DNA of 64,000 nt. It comes from Sanguinoderma infundibulare. Taxonomy: Eukaryota > Basidiomycota > Agaricomycetes > Polyporales > Polyporaceae. The DNA lies in NCBI GenBank assembly GCA_032821775.1, contig JAVLRN010000008.1, forward strand, positions 2,232,001 to 2,296,000, written 5' to 3'. A program made the position numbers and the translations under genes. Positions 44,078 through 55,632 of this stretch are shown here, piece by piece. Position 1 is the first letter of the stretch, and each line of letters opens with the position of its first letter. Below the pieces are notes generated by a model. The model saw only the letters and a program-made list of their open reading frames with translations, was not told the origin of the DNA and did no database searches.

Positions 44078-45566
44078 ATGGGGCCCTTTGAGGCCGTGAG
44101 CATCTTCTCGGCGTTCTTCCAGGCGATGCTGTATGGTGAGTGCTCAGACATATACGAAGTACATGTGGGAGATTGCTCACATCAGCCTCAGGTTTCTCCG
44201 TCTTGATGTTCATCCTTACTATGTGGATCCTCCTTGGGACACATCGGAGACACAAACCAAACGTCGTCATGGTCGGTGCGTCGTGTGCTCTAATGCTGTT
44301 GTGCACAGCGGTAAGTCTTCGGTACCATTATGGTCGTGCTGTCGTTGGAATGCTGACCAGGATCATAGGAGATGGCGCTGAACATGGCTCGAATATACCA
44401 GGGCTTCGTCTCCGTGGGACCATCGCTTCCTGGCGGGCCAGAGCAATATTTCGAGAGTGCTTTCCTCCTCACGTTCGTTACCAAGAGTATTTTGTTCAAC
44501 GCTCAAAGTCTCATCCTCGATGCCATCGTGGTAAGTCTTTCTTTTTCTTGCGTATACTGTTGTTCTCCAATGCGCTTACGTGAACTCCGCAGATATACAG
44601 GGCGTATGTCGTGTGGCAGAACTTTTACGTTGTCATTTTCCCGATTCTGTCATGGTGCGGCCTCCTCGGTACGTATGCGTTCTGGTTATCGCTTCTTCCA
44701 AGGACATCCTCTCATGCCGCTGTTCCTAGCCGTCTCAATAGGCACCAATGTCGCGCTCACTGATAGACATACCCCAACATCTTCCGCCGGCGACAGTAAT
44801 CCGTGGATCACCGCTCTGTTCTGCCTAGACCTCACGACAAATGTCTCTGCCACTGGTAAGGTCGCGCCCAAGCCACACGTAGCGCCACATGCTAAAAGCC
44901 GTCCTAGTGTTGCTGTCATATAAAATATGGGCTGTCACTCGCGGGACCTCAGCATACCGATCGAGCGAGGGCCTCGCTCCCGTCCTCCGCGTTGCTATCG
45001 AGAGCGGCGCTATCTACACCATCACCATGTCCGCCGGTTTGGTGCTCTTCCTCTTACATACCAGGGGCATGTTCGTCATTATCGACATCGTGCGTGCTCT
45101 TCCGTCCACTGACTTTGACTGATCGCTAAGCGGTGATTAAACGGCGCCTCCAAATTAGGCCTCGCCGATCATCTCCATCGTCATGAACATGATTGTCGTC
45201 AGGGTCGGACTGGTGAAGGAGCGCAAGAAGCGTTGCTGCACGAGTACATCTGGAACGCGCGGCGAGACGGCCAGCACCTTCGTCCCCGTCACCATGCCCA
45301 TGCACATGCGCCCAGGACATGTCCGCGACCGCCCGGAATCGGAGGTGGCGTTGGACGGGCGGGCGGGCCATGATGACATGGAGAGGGAGAGCATCACGCT
45401 AAAGCTCATGCAGCTCGCGCGACTCGTGCAGGACGACCCGCTGACGCCGGACAGCAGCACGACGCGTGGCGGGAATGTGGACGAAGACATGAAGAGCGTG
45501 GACCTCACAGCAGACAGCGCGCGCGATAGCTCGTTCCAGATCATCGTGCGGCGCGATATCGTTTGA
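44078..45566 (+). CDS. Seven-helix membrane protein, copy 3 of 3
   Basis: Paralogue of the genes at 29497 and 32121. Exons give M-G-P-F-E-A-V-S-I-F-S-A-F-F-Q-A-M-L-Y-G, F-I-L-T-M-W-I-L-L-G-T-H, E-M-A-L-N-M-A-R-I-Y-Q-G-F, P-G-G-P-E-Q-Y-F, L-I-L-D-A-I-V, Y-R-A-Y-V-V-W-Q-N-F-Y-V, L-L-S-Y-K-I-W-A-V-T-R-G, I-E-S-G-A-I-Y-T-I-T-M-S-A-G-L and S-P-I-I-S-I-V-M-N-M-I-V-V-R-V-G-L. The cytoplasmic-type tail of about 125 residues starts with K-E-R-K-K-R and is charged, without similarity to the other two tails. Conserved helices with free-running tails suggest a shared membrane function with different cytoplasmic outputs or regulation. This copy is about 11 kb from the tandem pair, with Argonaute and three hydrolases between. 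Confidence 0.78.
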
Positions 45567-46170
45567 CGTCCCGGACTTTGGAGTCCGGACAAACTGACGA
45601 GCGGCCCAAATACACCGTGATGCTACGCTTCGCTTTCGTTTTAGGGAAGACACGACTCCTGATGGACCTCCACGTTTTCTGGCCTCGTACGTGGCGAGGC
45701 GTTTGTTTTGAATCTTTGTAAGCTTTCTCTCCGCTGCTTGCACCCGTTGCCAAGACATTTCCGACATCGACCTAGGGAAAAATCATATCCGGATCGTGTT
45801 CATTGTGTACTAGAAGCTGTACTAGTAGCTGTCAATATAGAGTGCGCACCGTCTCGCTTCAGTCTGCGCGCTCGATGACATCTTAGTCTCGACAATGATA
45901 GCAGGGCGACTGATGGGGAGTCGGTGATCGTGCGTTGTGGTGAGTATGGTTATGTCTTGTATGGTGCTAGGCGTTGTCCTAAATCCCGACACCGGGACCA
46001 ACTACCTTAGAAATCAAAAGTCGGCGCTGCTAGCGCCTGACATGGAGTTACACGTACTCAACACGCAGTACTTAAAGTTGTGTCGCCATGCTTGACGGCT
46101 GGAGGAACCGCACTGCGGCCACGCAGACCACTCAAGCCCGAAGGGCCGGGATATCGATGTACTCCGTACT
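45567..46170. other. Spacer upstream of H7
   Basis: No gene seen. It is partly AT-richer than its neighbours and ends at the H7 TATA box. Confidence 0.45.
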
Positions 46171-46178
46171 TATAAAAC
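46171..46178 (+). promoter_or_regulatory. TATA box of hydrolase H7
   Basis: TATAAAAC lies 59 bases before the chosen ATG at 46230. Confidence 0.5.
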
Positions 46179-46229
46179 GAGAACCGACTTGTGGCAGAGC
46201 CCGCACAACCTCTCCTTGCCAAAGACGTC

Positions 46230-47493
46230 ATGAGCACGCCCCTGAGCCTCCACATCATCGCCGACTCTGGTGTACCAGGGAGTAGCGCGGACTACACAAC
46301 GGTCGTTCTATTTCATGGGTACGCATGGACCAGCGGTACGTGTATACTTGCTTTCCTCCGCTGCAGAGCTCCTATTCAGTTTACCGTCGAATATCTAGAG
46401 GCATTCCGTAAGATGATCCCTTTCGCCAAGGTGCACAACGCTCGCCTTGTCCTCGCCAATAGGCGTGACTATGCCGGGAGCACGCCTTACACCGTCGAAG
46501 AGCGCGCGGAAGTATATACTGCCGTGGTAGAGAGCAAGGCCGACGCCGAAGCAGCACGGAACAGGCTCCTGGCGTTCATGCGGGAGCGCGCTCGCGAGGT
46601 CTACGACCTCCTCGTCCATATCATCGCCGAGCACAAGATTCCGCTTGCCCATCCTGAAGCGAACACAGGGGGCATCATCGTCGGAGGCTGGTCATTCGGC
46701 ACCACGTTGATGACCGCTCTCCTTGCGAACATGACATCCTTCCCCGTCGGCGACGTGGACCTTCGCAAGTACCTTCGCAGGGTCGTCTTCCTTGGTAGGT
46801 ATTCTACCTACCGACTCCGTTCGCAAAGCTAATCACCTCTCCTTCGCGTTTCCAGATCCGCCCGACCTCGCGCTTGGGTTCGCTCCGTTCCCCGTCGCAC
46901 AGACCACGGAGACGCCTCTAACGCGACACGCCGACACGGTTCGCGATCTGTCCATCTTCTATAGCGCCTATTTCAAGCACGGAGATGTCGACAAGCCGGA
47001 GACGTACGAAGGGCGCATGCCGCTTGCGCATCCGCCCCCGACGTGGGACACGTTCACCCCGGAGGAGGTCGATGCGATCTTCGAACCCGTCCCTGGGGAC
47101 ACGCGCGGCGGCTCGGACTTCATACTCATGAGTGCTGGGATGTCTATCGGGACGTTCGCTACCCTGCGCAAGGAAGCGATTCGCCTTGCTGGAGGTACGG
47201 AAGCGAAGCCGGCTGCAGGTAGTTGGGACGCGGTTGACGCGCAACACCTATGGTGCGACTACTCGGTCGCGCCCATGGTTTTTGCTGCGCTGGAGATGAA
47301 GGCTGAGCTCTCGAGGCAGGCGAAGGCGGGAACACGGTTGAGGAAGGTGATGTTTGCGCGCGTCGAGGGCGCGAACCACATCGTGAGTGCTTCCATCGCA
47401 AAATTCTCCTCAAAAGGACTCTGAACGGTTGTCGTCCAACAGATGGTGTGGGACTTCCCCGAGCGCACGCTGGAAGCGATCCTTCGCGCATAA
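46230..47493 (+). CDS. Alpha/beta hydrolase H7 (type I)
   Basis: The ATG at 46230 gives M-S-T-P-L-S-L-H-I-I-A-D-S-G-V-P and V-L-F-H-G-Y-A-W-T-S-G; the in-frame codons upstream have no ATG. Exon 2 begins F-R-K-M-I-P-F-A-K and includes V-L-A-N-R-R-D-Y-A-G-S-T-P-Y-T and the elbow G-G-W-S-F-G-T-T-L. Exon 3 has D-P-P-D-L-A-L-G-F-A-P, P-G-D-T-R-G-G-S-D-F, A-Q-H-L-W-C-D-Y-S-V and G-A-N-H-I, with Ile in place of the usual Phe. Exon 4 is M-V-W-D-F-P-E-R-T-L-E-A, with the V-H-W histidine absent. It is the most diverged type I copy and stands alone between the third 7TM gene and a convergent F-box gene. All splice sites look normal. Confidence 0.85.
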
Positions 47494-47981
47494 CAGGTGA
47501 GAGCTGCGCCCATTGCCAACTTGGTACGGAATGTCCCATTCGCGCGAGCTGTCCAGGTAGGGTAGCAGTACGGTAGTTGGTGTCCTCCCGGATTCGCATA
47601 ATACTTATGCGCAAAGTGAGAGCGCCAACCCCTCGCACCCGACGCGAGTAGCTGTGGGCTCTGTTCGGCATGCTTATACTAGTTGGACCTTATGAACGCA
47701 TAAGGGTCAGCCTCGCCACGCGACTCGAGATCATACGAAGTATCATTGAGAGCAACATAAGAAACATAAGTAGCATAGGATATATGGAACGCATAACACA
47801 TATGTAGGAGCACACAGTTCAGAATGTTCTTGGATAAACAACAGAATCCGCACAACGTTACCGCTTGGTAGATGTCCCGCAGAACCACATGACGTCCTCC
47901 TCCTTGGGATCTACGCCGGACTCGGAGTGACTGCGTTCATAACCCGCGAACCATCAGCACACGAAACGCCGGCAGAGGTGG
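47494..47981. other. Convergent spacer between H7 and the F-box gene
   Basis: It contains an AT-rich run (47750-47830) with repeated CATA units. No gene seen. Confidence 0.5.
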
Positions 47982-50398
47982 TCAATGCACGTACCACGAC
48001 CACATGTGCCACACAATCTCGTTCGCCGTCTCAGGCAGACGCACCAGATGCAGGTCGTCTACGAATCGCTTTGTTTTCACGTCTGCGCGCGTCAGCGTTG
48101 TGCAGCGCTTGCACAAGGCGACCGCCTTCTCCGTCGGTTTCGCAATCCAGCCCTCGATCTTCGCGCGCAATTCGGTGGCGATCCTCAGCCGGTAATCCGC
48201 ATCCTTGTGGCCGTAATCCGCGTCCTTGTGGTCCAACTTGAGGATGCAGTTGCCGACTGCGAGCGGGTGGTCATCGCTCCAGACTGATTGGTCCTCCCTT
48301 TTGGGACATTTAGCCTTCCGATTGCTGTCCCTATACAACAAGAGCCCATAAGCATCCAGAAAATGCAAAGGCACGACTTGAACACGCACCGGAGCATCAT
48401 TCGCTCGTGATAGACAATCTTGTGGTCAAAGACGTGCGCAACCTGTACAAACACAGGTCCATACATCGCATGGCCAGTATGAGCGTATCAGAGGGTACTC
48501 ACGAGCTTCATCCAGTCTAGGCCCGCCACAGGCGGCATCACCGGATCCCCACACCCGCAGTAGAGCTTGCCTTCCTTCACATAAGCATCTAGCACATCCC
48601 GCCCCGTGTCCGGCGGGATCCCGACTGCTTCCATCATCTCGCGCGCGAGGCCCCGGATATCGACCGGGTAGCTTACCGGCGGCACGCACACGACAGGCAC
48701 CAAAGGACCACGACCTCGTCGCATGAACAGGAACTTCTCGCGCGCGTGCGCTGCTCGCCAATGTGCGTGCAACTCGGGGTACGTCATGTACACGCAATTG
48801 TCGTAGAGCGGGCAATGGGGCGCGCACCAAAAGCACGCTGGATAGCGCAGGAGCGCGATGTCCGGGTCGAGCCCGGCAAGCTGCTCTTCGAAGTCCTCGT
48901 CCTCGTCCATGACAAGCCTGACGAGCGCCTGCTTGACGCGGTGCTCGTACGCCTCAGTCTCAATGCGGAGATCCTGGGAGATGGCGCGGAAGTGCTGGTA
49001 GGAGACGGTGCCCCGCGCATCATTCTTTTCCGCCAGGTCGACGATGGACGGGAGGCAACGCGCGTCTGCCTCGTTGGGCATGAGGCCCCTCTCGTCCTTG
49101 CGGACGTCCTCTGCAATGAACCGCTCGTAAAGCGGGATGATCTGGTCCATGCGTTTGGCGACACGCTGCTTGAGCGCCTCGGCTTCTCTACGCTCGCGTT
49201 CACCTGCCAGCAAGGCGATGAGCTTCGGGCGTAGGTCGTTCCAGCCTGCGCGCGGGACGTCAGAATGCGGCGGTCGTACGTGTGGGATCCAGAGAAGGTA
49301 CGCACTGCGGTCGGTGAGTTCTTTGGGTTGCCTGAGGATGTTGTTCCACTTGGTGCTGTCTTTCGGGAAATCGTCCTCTTTGTAACCCATCTCGACGAGC
49401 CTTGAGACAATACTATGTGGAGCGTAGGTATCAGCTTCGACTGAGCGCAGGGATATGCTGATGCGTGCTTACGCCGAAATCCGCTCCTCTATAACAAACG
49501 GTTCCATATACAGCAGGATGCCTAACGCTTGCTACATCTCGACGTTAGATCACACTTAGGGACATTGTGTATGATGTATAAATAAGGGCGCACAGAGGAT
49601 CTGGTCTTGATCTCGGCGGTGATGCGCCCCGTTGCTTTGTCTTCTTCGAGCAACTTGTGGTATTCAGACACCATCGCGTTGACATCTCGCACGTAGTAAG
49701 AGTCGTTGAGATCGTGCTTCTTGTTCTTGTCCTTGAGAAGGTTAGCACGCGCCACAGCTACGAGACATGAGTGTGATAACAAATCGATGGCGTCGGGAGG
49801 ACAAAGACATACTATTTCCGCCTACGCACGGGACAAAGTTCAAGCCGCATTCATATGGAGAGTATTGGCCAAGAATCTGTGTGCCTTTCTTGATGCTGTG
49901 GACGCAAGTGAGTATGTGTACACACAATCGAAGAAAGAAGCCGACTTTTTGCCCTTGCATCGCTTGCAGAGTCGAAGGCGGATCGCGTAATCGACCCAGT
50001 TGTCGTAGATTCCACCACATAGCTGTTACATACGGAATCAGCTCTTAATGCAGCCCACGCAGGGTGAACGGCAGTGGAGAAGAAGATAAGCGCTAATACG
50101 CACAAAACAATACTTATCGAAGAGAAGCGTTATGTACACGGGCTCGCTCATGTCCGTCGGGCACGGAGGAAAACCATCGGTGGAAGCGATGGAAAGCCTC
50201 CAGACCCCCCTGTTTCTCTTTGAAAGCAAAACTCGGCGTAGTGTTCTCGACATGCGGGAGAGATAAAGCAGGTCGCGAGGAAACAGATGGGAAGCGACCT
50301 AGACGAAGTAAAATCAGCCAGATGCAGATGTATAGAAGCATCTGGTTACGCACTTCGAGGAAAATATCCGTAGGCATTGTCAATAAGCCTGCAAGCAT
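47982..50398 (-). CDS. F-box protein with zinc-finger-like cysteine clusters
   Basis: Leftward gene. From the ATG at 50398 it reads M-L-A-G-L-L-T-M-P-T-D-I-F-L-E, then after an intron V-A-S-H-L-F-P-R-D-L-L-Y-L-S-R-M-S-R-T-L-R, a classical F-box. Next come P-P-C-P-T-D-M-S-E-P-V-Y, C-K-R-C-K-G-K-K and Y-Y-V-R-D-V-N-A-M. A short exon M-E-P-F-V-I-E-E-R-I-S-A joins to I-V-S-R-L-V-E-M-G-Y, then W-N-N-I-L-R-Q-P-K-E-L-T-D-R. Later there is a C2H2-like C-A-P-H-C-P-L-Y-D-N-C and H-A-H-W-R-A-A-H. The last two exons give H-V-F-D-H-K-I-V-Y-H-E-R and end W-S-W-Y-V-H at 47982. The order matches a large agaricomycete F-box family with a cysteine pair after the F-box. The protein should be an SCF adaptor. The frame extends upstream of 50398 to an acceptor-like CTTCCAG near 50512, so an extra 5' exon is possible. 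Middle exon borders are approximate. Confidence 0.72.
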
Positions 50399-50519
50399 CC
50401 CATCGGTGTTGGCCACAACCACTCGGGACGGGGCAGTGGTCTCGGTGGTCCCGACTGGGATATGAACGGTGTCGCTTGTGCGGCCACTTTTGGGTGCCTG
50501 TTCTTCCGAGGCTGGAAGT

Positions 50520-51684
50520 GCAAAGGTTCAAGTCAGGATGCTGCATAAGGGGTGGCTCGAAGAGCTTTAGAAGAACTCGACGCTCGTCGTGGTGACTGAT
50601 CTCTTCATTACACATTGTAGTCCTGTGTCATGCAACAGATTTGGAAGAATTTGGAGATTCTTAGAGGTAAAATGTGGGACGGGAATGAGAGGAGGTGTGG
50701 TTGGTGGTTGGGTGGTTGAGCGCCGTCCATGTCCTTATATTCAGCGCTTCCGTTAGGCGGACTTTACCGGGTGCGCTCGACTTGGATCTAAGGACAATGT
50801 TCAGCGAGATTGCCAACGGTAGGTCTGTCATGCGTAACCCAGACAAAAGACGATACAGACCGCGGTTGCCAGTGCGGCATTCTGTGTCTTTGAAGCGATC
50901 TGAAGCTGCCAGCGAAAAGGAGACTGAAAGAAAGAGTGTTGGAGAAGTGCTGCTGCATGCATGCCAGCGACTTCAATGACCTGCCCTAAACTCTTCGGCT
51001 AGATCCATCTTATCAAATCGCAAGCGCAGCCCAGGCCGCGGATATATTCCTAATACTGGACTGAGAACTCAACTCCTTGCTCCGGCGTCCTCTGTTCGTG
51101 TGCATTTGTGCATCACGATGAAACCTTGAAAGGTATGTCGTTTCATAACGTTAAAGCTACATACCAGCTGACTTTGTGCACCCACGAACAGAAACAGATT
51201 GAATGCGGCGTATGTCAAAGCCAGTCTTCAAGCTTTAACACCCCCATTACCTCTGTCAAGGACGTCCCCGGTACGGGACATCCAAGGACCCAGCGCCGTC
51301 GCAGAAGAACCGCGATCAAAGTGGATTGTGAACAACTGAGCAGTTGAACGTGGTCCTCGTCATCGTCGGACCGTGTGGTCTGCCGACACATCGACATCCC
51401 CGAGATTCTCAAGTCTCGGGAGAAGGCGCCTCACCGGACAAGGAGCATGTAGGCGGAGAATGTGGGAGGGTGTTCGAGGGCGATGTACTGGACGAGAGGG
51501 CGATACTATGATCACCGTCCACGTCGGTAAAAGGGCGAGCAGTGTCGAAGAAGTGTCATGTCGGACCGAACTAGTATGTTGCACGCTCTTGCTTTATCGT
51601 ACATTCGCTTTCGTGAACCATATCCCTGAAGACGCAGCTCGTACGAGTACCCCCAAGTCCTTCAATGTGATGCCGGCTGGCCTC
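50520..51684. other. Spacer between the F-box gene and H8
   Basis: Frames on both strands are short and unremarkable. No motif, repeat or RNA gene noticed. Confidence 0.45.
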
Positions 51685-52960
51685 TCAATATGTCTCAACA
51701 ACATCCGTGAGGAACGCCACCAGCGTACGCTCCGGCTCGTCCCAGTGCACCTATCCATCGTTAGCCAGGCAAGGGGCCTTCCAAACCCACGGCACTCACG
51801 AAATGGTTCGATCCCTCCAGCTTCACCGAGGTGACCTCCCTCAACGGCGACCCGCTCTTCCTGGCCTCCTCCATCTTCCACCTCAAGTTCCACGCCGACC
51901 AGGGCATCTCCCACGCAGAGCGATCACACCATACGTGCCTCACCTCGACCGCGCGCCACCCCTCGTCCGTGGGGACGGTCAGCGCAGCGTCGGCGAGCGT
52001 CCTGAATATCCCGCTGTGGATCCCGCCCCCGACCAGTAGCACGTCCGATCCTCCCGGGTCGCCAGGAGCGGGATAGAGCGTGGCCGCAACTTCGTCCTCC
52101 GTAAGTGTCGAGAGCGTCGGCGGGGGCTCGGTGAGGTAGTTGCGCTTCTCGAACGCTACACTCGCGCCCTTCTTTTGTTCCTCCATAGCCGCGGTTTCGA
52201 GCACGTCGATGTGGTGCACGAAGTAACCGCTGACCCAGTTCGCGAAGGTGCATGTCTGTTCTGCCGGAGGGATCGATGGATCGAAGAGCGGGTTGTACGG
52301 GTCGGGCGGAGGCGTGAAACCGAGGACGAGATAGGGGTTGTCTGGACATTACGCGCGTTGCCGTGGTGAGTACCGTTCTCGTGGTATCGATCTGCAGACT
52401 CACCGTGGAAGATCACCCGCCGCACGTACTGACTCAACTTGACATCGCCCACGGGGAAAGTCGGCGCATGCGCGAGGAACGCGGTCATCCACGCCGTCGC
52501 GAACGACCAGCCCACGAGAACGATGCCACCCTTGTTCTCCTCGCGCTGCCCCAGAGGTATGTTGTTGTGTTTGACGAAACGCACGAGGGTGTCGTGCACT
52601 TCCCTCGCGCGCTCGCGCATGAACGACTGGAGCTTCGCATGCGCGGCAGCGGCGTCAGACCGGGACTCTTTCAGGGCAGCATCGAGGATGGCATGCTCTT
52701 CGGCGGAAAGAGGGGCGGCGCCGGGGTAGTCGCGCCTGTTAACGAGGACGATACGAGCGTTGTGGGTAGCTGAGAGGGGGATGAGTTTCGCGAAGATCCC
52801 TAAGAGGCGGGAAGGTAAGCATCCAGGTTTTTGAAGGAAAGCTTCGTGCTAACGTACCACTGTGCCAGGCGAAGCCGTGAAGTAGGACTACGGTTGTGTA
52901 GTCGGTGCTTTCCCCAGGTGCACCCGAATCTCGCAGGATAGAGAGGGAAGTAGTCGGCAT
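51685..52960 (-). CDS. Alpha/beta hydrolase H8 (type I) with altered nucleophile elbow
   Basis: Leftward from ATG 52960: M-P-T-T-S-L-S-I-L-R-D-S-G-A-P, V-L-L-H-G-F-A-W-H-S, then I-F-A-K-L-I-P-L-S-A-T, V-L-V-N-R-R-D-Y-P-G-A-A-P. The elbow reads V-G-W-S-F-A-T-A-W: the second Gly of G-x-S-x-G is Ala, the only intact copy where this happens. Exon 3 has L-V-L-G-F-T-P-P-P, P-P-T-L-S-T-L-T, P-G-D-P-G-G-S-D, V-R-H-V-W-C-D-R-S-A-W and G-S-N-H-F. The last exon is V-H-W-D-E-P-E-R-T-L-V-A-F-L-T, stop at 51685-51687. Ala at this site is tolerated in some lipases (A/G-x-S-x-G variants are known, mostly at the first position), so activity is not excluded. Ser, Asp and His candidates are all kept. Confidence 0.83.
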
Positions 52961-53952
52961 GGTTGCGAGGAGTCGATGGGCAATGACAAAGGAAGGAGTA
53001 CCCTTTTACGCAGTGTGCGGACGTCAGGAGTGATGTCCAGTCACGTCACCATACATTTGTCCTTGCCATTTTCGTCGATTTGGAAACACACGAAAAGGTC
53101 CGCGTGTGTACTCCGGCATCTCCCTGCAGCAATCCGCCCGAGTGTGTTCTCGCGAACATACCGTCCCTGAACCAACAAGGGTGAGGATGTCGTGGGAAGG
53201 GGGCAGAAGCTGTAGAAAGCGTCGTGGGTGGGCGAGTCGGAGTAAGTCGGAGTGGGACTTGGAAGGCCGATTGTAGCATCCAAAACCAGTAAGTCTAACG
53301 CCCGTGATGATGCCACTTTCAGTCGATCCCATTGGACCATGGTACTGGAGCTCGTCGCCCCAGCGGCTCGGATACGATGCCATAGCAAACGGCGGCGGCC
53401 TCGTCTCCGTGCGCCCTCAAGATTCGGCGTCATGGATCGCAGACAAGATCAAGGAGGGAGATGGGAAGCGGGTCGTGCCGCCGGTTGGCTATTATCATCT
53501 TCCCAGCAACCAGGAATTCGGCCTGGAAGTAACCAGTCGCCTGACGGTGTGGCTCGCTACAGGCGTCATTGTTGTACGTGTGTGTTCGCTTTCAAGGAGA
53601 TGGCGAACGGTGTTGCCAGCATATCGGGTTAGGAAAGACTGGTAAGTGGGACAAAGCAAGTGGTCGTACGGGCTGAGGAGACTCCATCAGAGAGGAATTT
53701 TTGCGATGGGAAACGGGAGGTATCCACTGATGCTGGCAGTTCACGAGGACGCCGCGCGACCGGAGGCACTGGCGTGGGCCGTTTACCGGCTTTATCAGCA
53801 CCACTATCTCGCGCATGTGAATGGCCGATGATGTACGTAGTTATTGCCCGTATACACAATCCTAGCACCTACATACTCCATTCTCTGTAATGTTACACGT
53901 AATCTGATCAAGGAAACACGGACCTCGCGCGCTCATCCATTCCTCCCTCTTA
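52961..53952. other. Spacer with an unassigned plus-strand frame
   Basis: A plus-strand frame from 53304 reads M-M-P-L-S-V-D-P-I-G-P-W-Y-W-S-S-S-P and continues through Y-Y-H-L-P-S-N-Q-E-F-G to a GTACGTGTGT donor near 53573. A further frame (53704-53831) reads M-G-N-G-R-Y-P-L-M-L-A-V-H-E-D-A-A-R. They could be exons of one small unknown gene, but the joining is not convincing and I recognise no family. Confidence 0.3.
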
Positions 53953-55252
53953 TCACAACTCGACAGTCAACCTATTGACGACATCCGGAGCGACTGCGAG
54001 GATGGCGTTCATCGCTCGATCCGGCTCATCCCAGTGGACCTGATGGTAAATCATCAGCAACATGCTGCCTTCCGCGTACGCCGTTTCAAGGACTTACAAA
54101 GTGGTTCGCGCCTCGTACCCGGAAGAACGTTACGTTCCGGAGGGCAATCCCAGCCTTCCTTTCCTCTTCAAGCTCTCTGCGCATGTTCTCCGCGGCCCAC
54201 GGTATGACCCATGGGGAACGATCGCACCACAGATGACGGACTTCGACGTCTCTCCATGCGTCTCCTACGCACTGCGCATTCGCGGGCGGGAGGCGAAGCG
54301 CGTTCTTGCGGATCACCGAGGATATCCCAGACTTCCGGCCAAGCGTCAGAAGGTAATCTGAGCCTCCTCTGGGGTCACCTGGTATGGGGTGGAATGTATT
54401 TGCGCGTTCCTCTTCGGTCAGGACATTGAAGGTAGGGGGCGGGGAAATGAGGTGGCCGTGGAGCTGATACTTGTCGGGAGACTCCCCATTCTCGTAGTAC
54501 GCACTGCACCAGATGGCAAAGAGTGTCATGACATCATGGGTCGGGATAGAGGGATCGTTGAGGGGCGGCGCCGGAGCGTTTGGAATGGGTGGGAAACCGA
54601 GGACAGTGTCCGAAGGATCTAATTGTGTGCCACATGAGAATCGAGATAAAAAATGTCCAAGCGGCATCTATCACCGACTAGGCACGCACCGTAGAAAATG
54701 ACCCTCCTAATGTATCTACTCAACTCGACTTTATGCACTGGAAACGACGCAACATTGGCCAGGAGCGCCGTCATCCAATGCGTCCCAAGCGACCACCCTC
54801 CGATGACAATCCCTCCTGTGTTTGCTTCGGGACGTGCGGGAGGGATCTTGTTGTCGGCTACGAAGTGGACAAGGAACTCGTAGACTTCGCGTGCTCGCTC
54901 CTTCATGAACGCACCAAGTCTTTCCTGCGCGGCGAGCGGGTTGGTTCTGGCTTCAATCGCGGCGTTCAGGAGCTCGGCCCGTTCCTCGAGGGTGTAAGGC
55001 GTCGAACCGGGGTAGTCTCGCCTGTTGACGAGCACGACTCGTGCGTTGTTCTGCGCAGCAAGCGGAATCAGCTTCGAGAAGATGCCTTGAACGCAATCGT
55101 AAGTAATATCCCGAGTGCGCAACGCACGTAAAGATCGACTTACCGCTGTGCCACGCATAACCGTGCAGCAGAACAATCGTCGTGTAGTCGATGCTGCCTT
55201 CTGGCGGGCTTGAATCCTTGAGGATTCCCAGGTGGAGGTGACGGTCAGTCAT
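53953..55252 (-). CDS. Alpha/beta hydrolase H9 (type I)
   Basis: Leftward from ATG 55252: M-T-D-R-H-L-H-L-G-I-L-K-D-S-S-P-P and L-L-H-G-Y-A-W-H-S-G. Exon 2: I-F-S-K-L-I-P-L-A-A-Q, L-V-N-R-R-D-Y-P-G-S and the elbow G-G-W-S-L-G-T-H-W. Exon 3: D-T-V-L-G-F-P-P-I-P, P-G-D-P-R-G-G-S-D, V-R-H-L-W-C-D-R-S-P-W and G-A-N-H-F. Exon 4: V-H-W-D-E-P-D-R-A-M-N and stop at 53953-53955. It is clearly orthologous in position to H2 and H11 (same exon lengths, same leader G-I-L-K-D-S) and belongs to sub-block B of the inverted duplication, directly downstream of the dead copy H10. Confidence 0.87.
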
Positions 55253-55632
55253 GATAGGTAGAGCGTGCGTGGATACGAAGGCCCACCAGCCATGCAACCA
55301 TCGAACGCTGTCCTATGTATACCGTCTCCGGAGTTCGTGAGAGAGCGCTCTCATTACGTCTAACCCGGGCCGCACTGGTTCCGGACCGACGACATCGTGA
55401 CGGAGCAGACAATCAGACGAGCAGAAACGAGCAGAGACTTCGGCCGCGTCTATCTACGGGTCAATTATTAACCTTCCTGTTTGACTAATCTGGAAACCTA
55501 AAACCTCGGCGACCGCGACGGGGAATGTTACGGGACCAGGATCTGCATGAAGTGCATATAAGAGCAAGGAGCAGGTAGGAGGCAAGAACTCCGAGTCGTT
55601 TCCTCGACTTCTACGGTCAGCACCGGTGGATG

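Noticed and set aside
43621..44091. 156-codon serine-rich frame upstream of the third 7TM gene
   Set aside because: It crosses the 7TM start codon, shows no homology to other parts of the window and has no conserved partner before the other two 7TM genes.
49522..49782. Small separate minus-strand gene starting M-L-S-H-S-C-L-V
   Set aside because: Its Y-Y-V-R-D-V-N-A-M segment fits as an internal exon of the F-box protein at 47982-50398, between the cysteine pair and the M-E-P-F-V-I-E exon.
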